Assembly: GCA_032164245.1 (NCBI GenBank)
Contig: JAVMKO010000001.1
Coordinates: 291,821,041-291,885,040 of the forward strand
Source of the DNA: Sternotherus odoratus
Lineage: Eukaryota > Chordata > Testudines > Kinosternidae
Direction: 5' to 3'
Length of the DNA stretch: 64,000 nucleotides
The position numbers and the translations under genes were made by a program. The notes under the pieces were generated by a model, which saw only the letters and a list, made by a program, of their open reading frames with translations, did not search any database and had not been told where the DNA came from. Below, in pieces: positions 30,848 to 42,767 of this stretch (the stretch's first letter is position 1; each line of letters begins with the position of its first letter).

Positions 30848-31522
30848 CTATAAAAATCCATGGTACGCCCATATCTTGAATACTGTGTGCAGATGTGAAT
30901 ACTAGGTGCAGATGTGGTCGCCCCATCTCAAAAGATATATTGGAATTGGAAAAGGTTCATAAAAGGGCAACAGAAATTATTAGGGGTATCGAACGGCTTC
31001 CGTGTGAGGAGAGATTAATAAGACTGGGAGTTTTCAGCTTGGAAAAGAGATGACTAAGGGGGGATATGATTGAGGTCTATAAAATCATGACTGGCATAGA
31101 GAAAGTAGATAAGGAAATGTTATTTACTCCTTCTCATAACACATGAACTAGAGGTCACCAAATGAAATTAATAGGTGGCAGGTTTAAAACAAGCCAGAGG
31201 AAGTATTTTATCACACAGTCAGTCTTTTGTTCTCTTTGCCAGAGGATGTGATGAAGGCCAAGACTATAACAGGGTTTGAAAAAGAGCTAGTTAAGTTCAT
31301 GGAGAATAGGTCCATCAATGGCTATTAGCCAGAATGGGCAGGGAGGGTGTCCCTCATCTCTGTTTGCCAGACGCTGGGAATGGGTGACAGGGGATGGATC
31401 ACTTCATGATTGCCTGTTCTCTTCATTCCCTCTGGGGCACCTGGCATGGGCCACTGTCAGAAGACAGGATACTGGGCTAGATGGACCTTTGGTCTGACCT
31501 CATATGGCTGCTCTTATGTTCT
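30846..31522 (+). mobile_element. CR1 LINE 3' part, ORF2 broken
   Basis: It runs from the RT C-terminal region (AAATCCATGGTACGCCCATA) to the terminal TTCTTATG-type tail. Stops and a small internal duplication (GTGCAGATGTG repeated at 30,887-30,917) break the frame. The left edge abuts a 60-bp sequence duplicated at 37,936. Confidence 0.9.
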
Positions 31523-31524
31523 GA

Positions 31525-32630
31525 TGACCTCGCCACTTCCCCCAGCATGACCCTGTGCCAGAAGCTCTTCATGGGATTAGCCAAGGGCCATTACACTGGC
31601 CCCAAAGGTACTGTCCAGGGTCAGAGGTGTTCCCCAGGAGATGTTTAAGCAGCATCGGAGGCTAGAATTGGGCCCCAGGTCTGAGGTTTGCGTGGCTCAA
31701 AAGTCTTAGGATGGAGTCTGTGTGCTGCATCAGCTCCTAGGAGTATGTTTGCAAACATTTGGATAAGAATCCTTCAAGCCTTCCCATTCCTTGTTTGCCA
31801 TCATGAGCCTAAAAGCAGCTAATCTCTTGAATAGCAGCAGCATGAAGTCACTGTGGTAGGTCACAAATGAGTAACAGTAGCACACAGGGCCATATGCTCG
31901 TAGGCAGTCTTGCAGGATGTGATAAATACCCAGGCTCGGTGTCTTGTGAAGATGCTTGGTATAACACCATGCCAATCTCTGGATCAGACTTGTCAGTGCA
32001 CTGATGAAATGGGCTTTAGCTGAATAGAAGCAAGAAGCTGTGGCTTGGGGATGGGATCAGAGGGTCTGTTTCTTGCTCACAGGGTGTCTCTTATTTTGTT
32101 TGTTTGTTTTTTAATTAATAAATTGATGCCATCTCCTTTTGTAAATCCTGCAGCTAGCCCTGATCTGTTGGTGCATTTAAAAAGGGGGCTGTGTCAAAAT
32201 GAACATGATCCCCATGTCGCAGTGCCAAGATGGCTCCGCTCCATTCTGGAGGGACCATTTCTAGGACTGAGCAGGAAATTTAGTTTCAGTTCATTTATCT
32301 AGCAGTTGGACTACAGGGCTGGGACCCGAGAATTCCAGCTGCTAATCCTCTCTGACACCAACTCCTTCCCATCATCTGGAGACTTGTCCAAAGGGAAGCT
32401 TTGATATTCACTTCAATGGCAGCAGCATTGTGACTTTTATCTCTCTCTGGTTTTTTCTCCCCCTATAAAAATCTTTTTTGATGAGATTTTTTTGCTTGTG
32501 CCCATTGCCGTGATATCAGGATGCCTGGGAAATAGCCCATTGCTGGGTGAAGTGACTTCCGGGCGTGGCTATTAGTGTTCTGAAGATGAAAAGCCCCAAG
32601 AATTTTATGTATAATTATTAATAGGGCTCC
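31525..32630. other. Unassigned sequence
   Basis: An 81-codon minus frame (31,730-31,975) is hydrophobic and Cys/Tyr-rich, but I recognise no family and there is no splice context. Nothing else seen. Confidence 0.35.
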
Positions 32631-32634
32631 ATTG

Positions 32635-32900
32635 AGATCATCTAGACTGACTTCTGCATAGGCCAGGCAAGAGAATTTCACCCACTGATTCCTTCTGTAG
32701 CCCATATCTTGTGGTTGAGCTAGAGTAGACAGCCAGTCTTGATTTAAAGACTTCAAGTGGTAGAGAATCCACCACGTCACCTAGGAGCTTGTGCCAATGA
32801 TTAATGACCCTCAGTGTTAAAAATGTGCATCTTATTTATAGCCTAAGTGTACCTACCTTCAGGTTCCAGCCATCATACCCTTTATTCTATCTCCCCATCC
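32635..32900 (-). mobile_element. CR1 LINE 3' fragment
   Basis: Minus-strand motifs GATCATCTAGACTGACTTCT, GACTTCAAGTGGTAGAGAAT and GCCAATGATTAATGACCCTC. Confidence 0.75.
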
Positions 32901-32904
32901 CTCC

Positions 32905-33395
32905 CCCACTGGGAAGTGCTAGTGGTGTGTATTCACTAGCCCAACCATGCATTTCTCACAGGTCACCAAATAGCCATCAGAAATGGAGTGGCTTTGGGGC
33001 ATTGACGACCTAATGTTGACTCTGTTCCGTCATCAGGCTAGATGTTTCCTAATCTCCTGAACCATCGGGTCCTCAGATTGGGCAGGTCCTGAAAGTAAGA
33101 AGAGCAATATGACAATGGATTTTGTAATGAGGCCTAGTCTTGACTTCTGTGGTGCTGAACTACTCCCGGCAAAGTCAGCAGGAGCTGAGGACTCCCAGTG
33201 CCTTCTAGGAGATTCTCAGTACCTCACAGGATGAGGATTTGATACCTTTGTTTAAATTCTTTGGAGCTGATAAAATACTGCAGGATTGTAACCACTGAGA
33301 TATCCGCTCACTGGGAATGGCAGGATCCAGTGTGATGCAGCTGTGACCCTAATAACCCCTCAGTGCCAGCTGGCAAAGTGTTCATTGCTCTGTAA
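32905..33395. other. Unassigned sequence
   Basis: Nothing recognised. Confidence 0.35.
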
Positions 33396-33399
33396 CAAC

Positions 33400-34140
33400 A
33401 ACTCCTGACAGACCTGACAAGCTCACTACACCCAATGCACTGCTTTCATGGTATTTATCCAACAAGGGTCCAGTGAGGTATCTAATAAAAGCTATTGTCA
33501 TACTGACCTTCATAATCACCGAAGATGTTTGTCCAGATGATCTTTAAGGAGTTGTGTATAGATATTGGAAAATATATTTGAAAGTCTGAATCAAAGTAGG
33601 ATTGACAAGCAGGTTTTGACCAGACAAAAGATGTATAATCACCTGACTGCCTTGGATCCCATGCAAAATAAGCATTGTAAGGTAACCCAATATAAACCTA
33701 TTTGCATACAACATCAGTATGAGGCTGTGAAGGGAACATGGAGCCAGCCCACCAGGGAATAAAGCATGGAGGTCATCCTGACACTGAGGACAAAACAATG
33801 GACTTTGGGGATATAAGAGGAAGGTAAAAGGACAGCACGTTTTGCATTTATGAAAGGGGGATCCCAGTCCTGTTGATTTGAGATGCTGGGAAGTTGCTTT
33901 AGATGAGGCAAAACTACTTTAAACAAGGGTTTTAGCCTGTTAAAGTTAAATTTAGACTCTAGGAACCACATTATGCCTTTTGTTTTATATGTAATTGTCT
34001 GTTTCCATTATTATCCTTATTCACCATCTCTTCATCTTAACCTTTGATAATAAACTTGATTGTAAAATATATCTCAGTGCTGAGATGTTGGCGCTGATCC
34101 TCTATTGAACTAAACAAGCTAGTGTGCCCGGTATGCTGGC
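33400..34140 (+). repeat. Possible LTR-like repeat
   Basis: AT-rich sequence with a GATATAAGAGGAAGG promoter-like stretch (about 33,810) and an AATAAA at 34,049-34,054 followed by a T-rich region, in the order U3-R expected for an LTR. No TSD or TG..CA ends found. Frames of 65-85 codons inside have no domains. Confidence 0.4.
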
Positions 34141-34164
34141 CATCCATTTGTGAATGGACTCTTC

Positions 34165-34440
34165 AGGATCTAAAGGGACATTTTTGATCATCTAATCTGA
34201 CATCCTGCATAACACAGGCCGTAGATTGCACCCAAGCCCAATACTTTATGATTGTACCTAGAGACTCTCTCCAGTCTGGATGTCAAGACTCCAAGGGATG
34301 GAGGAATTGACTGCGTCCCTTGATCATCTGTTCCAATGCTAAAATATCCTCAGAAATATACCTCTTCCTTCCACTTTGAAGTTTGCTCGTTTCCAGCATG
34401 CCCTGATGTTGAACTTTTGGGAACCGAGAAGCTTTTTAGA
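34165..34440 (-). mobile_element. CR1 LINE 3' fragment
   Basis: Minus-strand motifs GATCATCTAATCTGACATCC, GATGTCAAGACTCCAAGGGA and GATCATCTGTTCCAATGCTA. Confidence 0.7.
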
Positions 34441-34689
34441 ACTTCTTTACTCAAATAAAAAAAAATAAGAATAGAAAAGTAGTGCCTATCCCTTTAAGTG
34501 ACAAGAGACAGCTGCAGCGGACTTGTGATTGCTTTGATGTGACTTGAAAGGGACATCTGCTTTGAAAAAATCAGCTGGAGGTTCCTTAAAAATATTTTCT
34601 AACATAAGCATTTGCCATGTAAAGTTAACAGAAAGGGCAAGAAGAATTCTGTTCTGTTTCCTGTGAAGCCTGGCGTTATTTTACATGTC

Positions 34690-35300
34690 GTAGACGGGAC
34701 CTCGAGAAGTCATCTAGTCCCTGTGCTGAGGCAGGATCAAGTAAACTAGACCATCCCTGATAGGTGTTTGTCCAACCTCTTCTTAAAAACCTCCAGTGAA
34801 GGGGATTCCACAACCTTCCTCAAAAACCTATTCCAGAGCTTAACAAATCCTTATAATTAGTGAGTTTGTCTGAGGCCTGGTCTACACTGTGTGTGGGGGG
34901 GCAGTATTGATCTAAGTTACGCAACTTCAGCTATGTGAATAATGTAGCTGAAGTAGACGTACTTAGATCTACTTACCGTGGTGTCTTCACTGGTGAGTTG
35001 ACAGCTGATGCTCCCCATCCACTCTATCTGCGCTTCTCTCTCCAGCGGAGTACTGGAATCGACGGGAGAGCACTCGGCGGTCGATTTATCACGTCTAGAC
35101 TAGACAAGATAAACTGACCCCTGCTGGATGGATCGCCGCCTGTCAATCCTGTGGGTAATGTAGACTGTGCCGCTAGTATCTAATCTAAATCTCCCTTTAC
35201 TTCTTGTTCTACCTTCAGGGGACATGGAGAACAATTGATCCCCGTCCTCTTTATAACAGCCCTGAACATATTTGAAGGCCCCTTGTCATCATCTTTGTCA
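34690..35300 (-). mobile_element. CR1 LINE 3' part, split by a MITE
   Basis: The left part (34,690-34,873) has TAGACCATCCCTGATAGGTG and TTCCAGAGCTTAACAAATCC; the right part (35,172-35,300) has ATCTAATCTAAATCTCCCTT and CTTTATAACAGCCCTGAACA. The two are adjacent in CR1, so the MITE inserted into the CR1. Confidence 0.8.
34874..35171. mobile_element. GTCTACACT-type MITE
   Basis: Ends GGCCTGGTCTACACTGTG and, reverse-complemented, GGCACAGTCTACATTACC form an imperfect inverted repeat. The interior has dyads such as CTTCAGCTATGTGAATAATG and GTCTAGACTAGAC. No coding capacity. Superfamily (hAT or PIF/Harbinger) undecided because I cannot fix the TSD. Confidence 0.7.
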
Positions 35301-35484
35301 AGACGAGACTCCAGTAGCTGGCAGCAGAAGAATGGAAAACTAACCTTCCTGTCATGGAAAAGGAGAGAATCCGTCTCAGGTTGCTGTCAGAGGAAGGCTG
35401 GCCCAATGGTTAGGGTACTGGAAAGGGGGAGACCTGATATCACCTCCACTTCAGATTTCCTGTGTGACCGCTGACCCGTCATCT

Positions 35485-35775
35485 AGGGTATGTCTGCTCA
35501 TTGAGCTGAGGGGGTGGGGGTGGTTCCCAGCTCGAGGAGATGTACCTGGGATAGCTCTGTCAAGCTAGCGTGCTCAGAATAGCTTGTGTCTGCACTAGGA
35601 GCTAGCACTGTGATTCCCTGGCTCGTGTACACACACTGGCGCTAGCTCCCATCGAGCTCACCTGAGCATACATAGCACGGGGGAGTGGTACCAGAGTCAG
35701 GGACGAGCCGTGCTGAGAACTAACCTCCCACCGCTGCAGCTACGCTCTACTGTTAGCACGCTAACTCAGGTCACA
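35485..35775. repeat. MITE-like sequence
   Basis: TAGGGTATGTCTGCTCATTG at the left and repeated AGCTAGCACTG / GCGCTAGCTCC / GTTAGCACGCTA motifs. The ends are not resolved. A tRNA-SINE-like stretch precedes it (35,395-35,475). Confidence 0.4.
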
Positions 35776-35779
35776 CTAG

Positions 35780-36285
35780 AGCCGGTGGGTCTCCATGAAC
35801 TGGGGAATCGCACCCCTGCCTCGAAGCGTAGACGTGATCTTTGGCTCCCTGCGACGTCTGTCTCTTGGCTCCGCATTGCAGTGCCTTGCGGTTTAGGCCC
35901 CGATTCAACAAAGCATTTAAATGTGTGGTTAACTTTAAAGCATGCACTTAGCTCCCATTGGCTCAAGGGCTTTTCAGCATAAAGAGATGGAACCCAAGTG
36001 CCCTGAAGCAGATGGAAAGACACTAGTGGCTTTGGATCAGGCCCAGAGAGATCAGTGTAGGGGTCAGGAAGGAAATTCCCTTCCCCCACTTGGGGCAGCA
36101 CTGTGCAATTGACATGGGGCACTGTGGCCGCTTGTGCCTTCCTGAGTAGGAGCCGGTGCAGGTCGCTGCTGGAGACGGCACCATCCTTCCCCTCTGAGCA
36201 GCATGTTAAGTATCTTCGGTCAGTTGTGCTGTCCTTCTGTTCGCCTTGGCTGTGGGATAACAGGTCCCCTAGCACATTGATCTAA
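35780..36285. other. Unassigned sequence
   Basis: A 169-codon minus frame (35,766-36,275) crosses this stretch and part of the MITE-like repeat; no domain visible. Confidence 0.35.
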
Positions 36286-36295
36286 TAAGTAGGTG

Positions 36296-36785
36296 CATAG
36301 GCGTGCGCATGGGGTGTGCCGGGTGTGCCCTAATGCAGGGCAGAGCTCTGGGGGGGTGGGGCTGTCCGTGCCCATGGGGCAGCGTGTTAGGCTCTGCGCG
36401 GAGACAGATGCTCCCCCCTCCCCCGGAGCCACACTGCCACAAGGGCAGCGCGGGGGACAAGGGCTGCGCACTCTTGCAGGGCAGCGTGTCTGGCTCTGCG
36501 CTGAGCCAAATGCTAGTAAGACCCTCATGTGAGGGGGCTGGGGCCGAGGAGTTGGATAAGGGGCGGGTGCAGTCAGGGGGCAGGGAGCAGGGAGGCTTAG
36601 ATAGGGGGTGGGGTCCTGGGGGGCAGTGTGGGGCAGAGATCCCAGGAGGGGGCAGTCAGGGGCCATGGGGCGGGGGGTTTTGAGGGGGGCAGTCAGGGTG
36701 GGAAGTGGGAGGGAGTGGATGGGGCGGGGCTAGGGTGGGGCTCCCTGGATGCACACCCTAATGAAATGTGCTGCACACACCTATG
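36296..36785. mobile_element. Non-autonomous hAT transposon with 8-bp TSD
   Basis: The 490-bp element begins CATAGGCGTGCGCA and ends with the complement of CATAGGTGTGTGCAG. An exact 8-bp duplication AGTAGGTG flanks it (36,288-36,295 and 36,786-36,793). GTGTGCCCTAATG near the left end and ACACCCTAATGAAA near the right end extend the symmetry. The G-rich interior explains the 126- and 148-codon frames. Confidence 0.92.
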
Positions 36786-36794
36786 AGTAGGTGT

Positions 36795-37475
36795 AAAATT
36801 CTGTCTGGTACCTTAAAAAATGACTAATTACCGTCCTTTTGACATCCGCAAGACCCTTCCCTGCTGCGTTGTTGCCAACTCCTGCAATTTTATTATTTCT
36901 GAGGCTTGTGATAACTGGTGATTTTCTTAAAGCCTCAGCTGCTGAGGTCAGGTGATTTGGGGGAGAATCTCAACTTTGATTTCAAAAGTAGGTTTCTAGC
37001 ACTCGGAGTTGTGAAGAAAAGACTGAAAATGGGAATCCTGAAGGCTCAAATCCCGGAGGGTGCATGAAAAGACCCCCAAATTATTACTGTTTGTCTCATT
37101 GTTTTTAAAGCCAGCCTCGTGATGTTGGGGGCCTGACTCATGCCGGGGGCCTGCTTGGAGAATGTGGTTTTTATTGCAGAGCAGCAAATTCTTTGGAAAT
37201 GTAAAAGTGGGAACCTTCGATTCCTGTCGAGCCAGAGATAATCTGGGTCCAAAATGAGGAAGTGTGATAGACAGACAGTAAGAGTGAAACGCACCCAATT
37301 TCCTGCACTGCCCGGAAACAACCACGCGGCACTGGAAGGCTGGATAGCTGCCAGCCTGTGAAAGGGAGAATTCTCCCACTAAACAGGCCGTTTTTCCGTC
37401 CCCTCAACCCCTTCCCCCTACCCACCCAGCCACATATCTGCCTAGCACTCGGGGTGCACAGCGCTTCCATTTCAG
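36795..37475. other. Unassigned sequence
   Basis: No repeat or exon recognised; the 127-codon minus frame at 36,996-37,379 lacks domains. Confidence 0.35.
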
Positions 37476-37479
37476 GAAC

Positions 37480-37860
37480 ATTGACACTGCTGGACCGGGT
37501 CAGAGCCACCATCTAGCCCAGCGCCCTGTCTCTGACAGCCAGCACCAGATTCTTCAGGGGAAGGTGCAAGAACCTCCCAGTGGGGAGATGTGGGGTAACT
37601 GCCCCCCTACCTAGGACCCATCCTGGTCTCTAACAGAGACTGGCTAAGCCTTGACGCGTAAAGTATCCCATTTATATCAATTAACTCTGGAGAATCTTGC
37701 TCTCCGTGTAAATGCCCAGTCCCTTTAGAGCCCCTCCCTAGAAAGGAGCAGAACCCCCCCCCCCAAAGCTCCCCAGAGGGCCCTCAAACAGCCCCCAGAC
37801 TCTTGGGTTAATTGAAAAGCTTCTCGGGGGGGCTTCCCTTTGTTGTCCCCCCCCCCTCTG
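37480..37860 (-). mobile_element. CR1 LINE 3' end, another subfamily
   Basis: Minus-strand tail: TGGACCGGGTCAGAGCCACC, ATCTAGCCCAGCGCCCTGTC, CTGACAGCCAGCACCAGATT. The right-hand limit is uncertain. Confidence 0.65.
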
Positions 37861-37935
37861 GGGCCTTTTTCTCCTTATCTTCCTGGCTTCCCTCTCTCTG
37901 CCCACAATAGCGCAGGCTCCTCTCTCGGCTAGTCA

Positions 37936-37995
37936 GTCTCCCCCTACCAAGGGTCCCTTTCAGCTGCAGGCAGCTGGCCCCCAGCTCTGCCCCCT
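37936..37995 (+). repeat. 60-bp duplicated segment, copy 2
   Basis: Counterpart of 30,788-30,847. Confidence 0.75.
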
Positions 37996-38364
37996 GTGGC
38001 TGTCCCAGCCCCCCATGGGGCTGCGGTGGCATTTCTGCTGCAAGCAGGGCTGTGGCTGGGGGGTGTTGACACAGTTGGGAGAGGGCTTCTCATGTTCCCA
38101 GTGCAAATATTTGCCTGTGAAAACAAGAGATATTGACACATCTGTCCTGAGCAAAGTCCTGATTTGGGTTTTTTTGTGATGAGCAGAGCTCACAATCAAA
38201 TCCCTTTTCTGCCAACCTCTCTACCCCCCAAGATTTCATAGGGCCCAAAGAGAGCAGGGGGGGAGGGGCAACCGATCAGTTTCTTGGGTGGCCTTGCACC
38301 TCCCCTGATGCCTTTTTGACAGGATCTGAGGTAGGCTAGACTGAAGGTTGGTCTGCAATAACAT

Positions 38365-38545
38365 CCTTATTTGATCCAGAATCCCATTGTGCTAGGCACT
38401 GTACAGACAGTCCCTGCCCCAGAGAACTTGCAGTCTGTTTGTATTGAGGGAGGGGGTGGATCAGGGACCCACTGCGCTAGGTGCTGTACAGAGGTAGAAC
38501 AAAGACAGTCCCTGCCCCGAAGATGTTACAATCAACCAATTATTT
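38365..38545 (+). repeat. Two tandem copies of the TGTACAGAC-type repeat
   Basis: First copy 38,379-38,437 (CCCATTGTGCTAGGCACTGT), second 38,460-38,535 (CCCACTGCGCTAGGTGCTGT); each is followed by CAGTCCCTGCCCC. Confidence 0.7.
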
Positions 38546-38549
38546 GCCG

Positions 38550-39000
38550 AAGAGGAAGTCGCGTTACAGTTTGATCTGTTCTGTCCCCGTCTGACACCTA
38601 CATTGTCAGCTGTCTGGGGCAGGTGCTGTCAGCTTTGCTGTGAGTTACTGTACAATGCCTACAAGCCCGGAGCTGTGGCTGGGTTCCTACGTGCCACCGG
38701 CATCTAAGTAACACCAACGCTCTTGGGATTCACGGAGCTAATGCGTCTCGGGGAGGCCTCTGGCCAATGGAGCGTCCTGTCCAATTAAGTAAATGTCCAA
38801 CAAGCACACGGCTGCCAAGCTGTGAGAGCCTGGATGATTTTTGTTTTTAGAGTGATCTTCTAAAAGCTTCCTAAAAATGCATTGCGGATTCCTTCCCTGC
38901 CAGAGCGAGACACGCTGTCGCCTTCAGAGATCTCCCTCTGAACGAGCCCCCCTCTGCTTAGTACCCACAGCAGCAAGTGGTTCCATGTGCCACACGTCAA
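38550..39000. other. Unassigned sequence
   Basis: Nothing recognised. Confidence 0.35.
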
Positions 39001-39009
39001 GCGCCATGT

Positions 39010-39305
39010 GAAGGGGGGGGGGGGAGCTGTGTGAATAGAGCACTGAATGAAGAGTTAAAAATCCAGGTTCAAGTCCTGGCCTCACCACAGATTCTCTGTG
39101 TCAGCTGGGGCAAGTCACTTAATCCACTTACTTCCCTATCTGTAAACATGGGGATCATGATAATACTTTTCTTCCACCCTTTTGTCTATTTAGTTTGTGC
39201 TCCTCGGGGCAGAGACTGTCTCTTTCAGGATGCATATGTACAGCGCCTAGCACACGGAGCCCTGATCGCTGTTACTGTAAGACGGATAATAATGGGAGGG
39301 CTGCA
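39010..39305 (+). repeat. Full-length amniote MIR-type SINE
   Basis: tRNA-related head with a B box (CAGGTTCAAGTCCTGGCC), CORE region (TCAGCTGGGGCAAGTCACTT, TATCTGTAAACATGGGGATC) and tail (CTCCTCGGGGCAGAGACTGT, GTACAGCGCCTAGCACAC). A 12-G run precedes it at 39,013-39,024. Confidence 0.85.
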
Positions 39306-39309
39306 TTGG

Positions 39310-41550
39310 GGAGGAGATTTGTAGCAATGGCTTCTCCAGTATAAAATGTTAACCCAGCATACAGAGAAGCGCTTTGAGACGATGCAGGTCTCTGACTGAC
39401 AGACGGTCTCCTGAAGAGTCCTCTCTGACGCCTTGTGGCACTAGCAACTTATTAGGGATATAACTGATAATGGTTTCTGGATGACTGACCGTGGCTCTCT
39501 GACCCAGGGGTGTGACAGAAGGCAGAGATTCCCGATACGTTTGGGTCTGTGGAGGGATCTGTAATGCACTGGAGCCTGGGACCATGATGCCACAGCGTAA
39601 CTGGTATCGGAGAGAGAGGAGGGTCATACTGCCTATGGTCTGTGACCAAGCGTGTGGCGAGGGACTCACGCAGCACTTCATGCTTCAAATAAACCAGTCT
39701 GGCCAGGCAAGAGCTCTCTCCTTTGGCTGGGGACATGCTAGCAGGTGTGCACTGCTCCCTAGGTCTGGCGTTGCCAAGTCTGCATTTTCTACTTGCTCTC
39801 CTTGGGAGTGTGGTGGGAGAGGTAGGGAACTCCAGGGACTCTGTGGCCACTGTTAAAATCATCCAAGCTGGTGTCCTTCACTGCTCTGCCCTTGGCCAGG
39901 CTAGCCATGTTTACACCCAGCAAGCACCCTCTGTGACCCACCGCTGCCTGCATGGCCACCGAGCGGCAGGACTCACAGCCGTAGAGTTGGGTGGCCCCAC
40001 GAGAGGGGGAAAGTGCCGGGCAGGGAGTCCCATCGCTAGCCCCAGCACAGCTTGGGACGCCTCACCCTCGGCCAATGCCCTCCAGTATTTCAAGGCCAGC
40101 GAAACACGGAGATGGGCCGCGCTTGCTTTACTGCACTGCCCGCTCCTGGGGCATGCCCCTTGCTGTGTGCTTCCCCGAGCCCGCAAGCTCTTCTGGGGAG
40201 CAGTAGCCAATGTATGTGGGCAGGTAACACCCTAGTCCCCGAGGACAACAGCTCTTGTGGTGTGGCTCCCCCGTCTAAGACAGCAGCTGGCTCCACACAC
40301 ACATGGACAAAAGCAGCCTGGAACATCCACAACTCCCCCTAACCCGTCACCGTCCCGTGGGTGAGGGGAGCTTGGCCTGGTCCAGCGTCTTTCCCTCTTC
40401 ACCACTCACTCTGGCACTTCAAAGGGACTCCCAATTCTACACTTGCTTCTGCTGCCCAGTGCTCTGTCTGTCCCGCTCTGCTACCCGACGATCCAGCAGC
40501 AGCATCCAGACCCCGGAGGATACAGCAACCTGCAGGGCCAGGAAGGTCTCCCTTGTGACTCCAGAGGCAGGGGATTATGGTTATTGAGTAAGAAACCCCC
40601 TGCTCCTACATGGGAAGGGGAGGGAAGCTTCTAAATAGTACCCACGGACCTTGGGGTGAGCAGCTGCTCTGAGGGATTGTAGGATAGCTTCCCAGAATGC
40701 ATTGCTGAAAACACAGTCAGGGTGCTAGGTGTGTGTGTAGGCGGGGGGAATCCTGTTCATGGTGATCGGAAAGCGGCTGTGTGGACTCACCCCGAACTGT
40801 GCAGCCAGCTACATAAATGCTGTACTAGCTGCGGAAAGGTGATGAGTAGGGGGAGCTCTTCTTTCTCTGTCAGTACTGAGCCAGCGAGTTGGGGGCGCTG
40901 TGGTTCTGAAGGTGGAGCCCTGCAACCCGACAAGACCAGACATTGGGTATCGGTCAGGGATTGTAACCTGCTGCACTTGCTTGCTGCGACCTGTCTGTGT
41001 ACCCTGCGGGGCGCTATTTCTCTGGCCTAAATTTAATCCGCTCCAAGCGCTGTCCAACCACAGACATGATGAAGTTTGCTCCCAAGTGCGCAGGTTAAAG
41101 CAGGTGGAGCGGATCCTGTCACGCAAAGCACCAACAGCTGCCCAGAGAAAGCACTGGCTGATTTGTGATGCCGGGGGAATCTACACGACAGCGGAGCGCT
41201 ACGAGAGGATGAGGTGCGACCGTACACAGCACAGCCAACCACAATGGCAAATGAATGATATGTGCTGAGCTGGCGAAAGAGCAGGGTCCTGTGTACCCCA
41301 GATAAGGCATGGGAAAGAGAAGCCTGTTATGTGCCCCATCCAGCAACAGGAAGAGGATCTTCAGTGTGGCTGGAAGGACCATCGGCCAGTGTGGGACTGT
41401 CCACAAGCTATCAGCAGCAGACTCGAGTCTTTTCTTAAATGACTTTGAAAAACCTGCTTTTTAAATCATTTTTAACATTTTGTTAAGTGTTCAATAGCTT
41501 TACCTATCCCATCTAAGTTGACCAATTTGGGCTAAAACTACGTATAACGT
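39310..41550. other. Mostly unassigned sequence
   Basis: There are several overlapping 90-170-codon frames at 39.5-40.6 kb on both strands and a 122-codon frame at 40,900-41,268 containing a basic segment (VRRLKQVERILSRKAPTAAQ). I recognise no domain in any. A GGGATTGTAGGATAGCTTCC stretch at 40,673 resembles a turtle MITE interior, so 40.65-41.3 kb may be a transposon. Confidence 0.35.
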
Positions 41551-41555
41551 GCCCT

Positions 41556-41815
41556 TGTTGCCAAGAAAGCTAATGACATTTTGGGCTGTATAAGTAGGGG
41601 CATTGCCAGCAGATTGAGGGACGTGATCGTTCCCCTCTATTCAACATTGGTGAGGCCTCCTCTGGAGTACTGTGTCCAGTTTTGGGGCCCACACTACAAG
41701 GACACAGAAAAATTGGAAAGAGTCCAGCAAAGGGCAATAAAAATGATTAGGGGGCTGGAGCACATGACTTATGAGGAGAGGCTGAGAGAACTGGGATTAT
41801 TTAATGTGGTTTAGT
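41556..41815 (+). mobile_element. CR1 ORF2 fragment
   Basis: Encodes the conserved thumb region: [35 protein letters not shown] and [20 protein letters not shown]. It belongs to a subfamily distinct from 4,207-6,078 and is cut off at both ends. Confidence 0.9.
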
Positions 41816-42765
41816 TTAATTAATTTTGGAAGCGTGTCCACAGAGGGGTTTAATGTGGTTTAACTAAATCCAGTTCAAATTCACACCTTTAGTTAAATCA
41901 AATGAATTTTCCTGGATGTCCTCTTGTACCTAGACCGTGGGTGTCTGTGTGCACCCTGCTGACTCGTGCGTTCACTGGGCTGGATCCACTGGAACTGAAC
42001 TGGATTGAAGCGTGTTAACAAACTGTTAATGGGCATGTCAGCACGTTGCAGCGCATGCAATCTTATTAGCTGGGACAAAGAGGAGTGAAACTGAACTGAA
42101 AGCTCGGGCGGAAAATTTAGAACTATGGTATAACTTCCATGAGAGTCCATTGCATGCATCGGATTGGTGCTGAATGCTAAAACAGATCCGCTGTCACCAG
42201 CATTAGGGAATGATCTGCAGCAATGTACATATATTACATTGTTGAATTTACTCCTCTACTTCTGAAGCTCTGAACTTCTTGTACTTCATTCAAGTCTTGT
42301 ATTCCTCTGCAATGAACATGAAAGATGTTAATTGATAACTAAACCTCTCCTGTTTTGACATTTGAAATTCCTCACTCGTTCTCATGTCTGTCAGTTAACT
42401 ATGAAATAAGTAGGAAGAAGGATTTGATTAGAATGAAGACGCTTGTATCGCTACCAGTAATTTTGGTTAACTCTTTTGGAGTTCATTGTTTATGAGGACA
42501 TAGACTGTCAGAGCTATCACTTGCTGCTTCAAGATCTTGACATCAATGCTGATGGCTTGTCAAGAACTGCCTGAGTCTCTTTTAAAATGTGAATGCTGTT
42601 CTTTCATATTTCTTTTCATTGTTAATACTTTGTACAGGAAGATGCCTTCATGGTTGATAATGATTGTATGCACCTTGATCATCAAACTGTTACAGTTAAA
42701 CAGGTTGTTACAGTCAAACTGATTGACTGTTCATGCGCTTTGATCAGAAAATATCATATCGCCTC
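41816..42765. other. Unassigned sequence, MITE-like at left
   Basis: 41,820-42,030 has GTGTCCACAGAGGGGTTTAA and TTTAACTAAATCCAG motifs of MITE style. 42,240-42,720 is AT-rich and relatively free of recognisable repeats; it reads like an old LINE or a non-coding conserved block. No exon seen. Confidence 0.35.
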
Positions 42766-42767
42766 TA

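Noticed and set aside
31730..31975. 81-codon Cys/Tyr-rich minus frame as a membrane protein exon
   Set aside because: No family resemblance, no splice sites and no matching neighbour exons.
39061..39090. tRNA gene from the B-box-like motif
   Set aside because: The motif belongs to a MIR-type SINE head; no cloverleaf of a functional tRNA can be drawn.
40900..41268. 122-codon frame with a basic segment as a transposase or host exon
   Set aside because: No catalytic motif, helix-turn-helix or splice signal that I can identify, and it lies in a MITE-like context.
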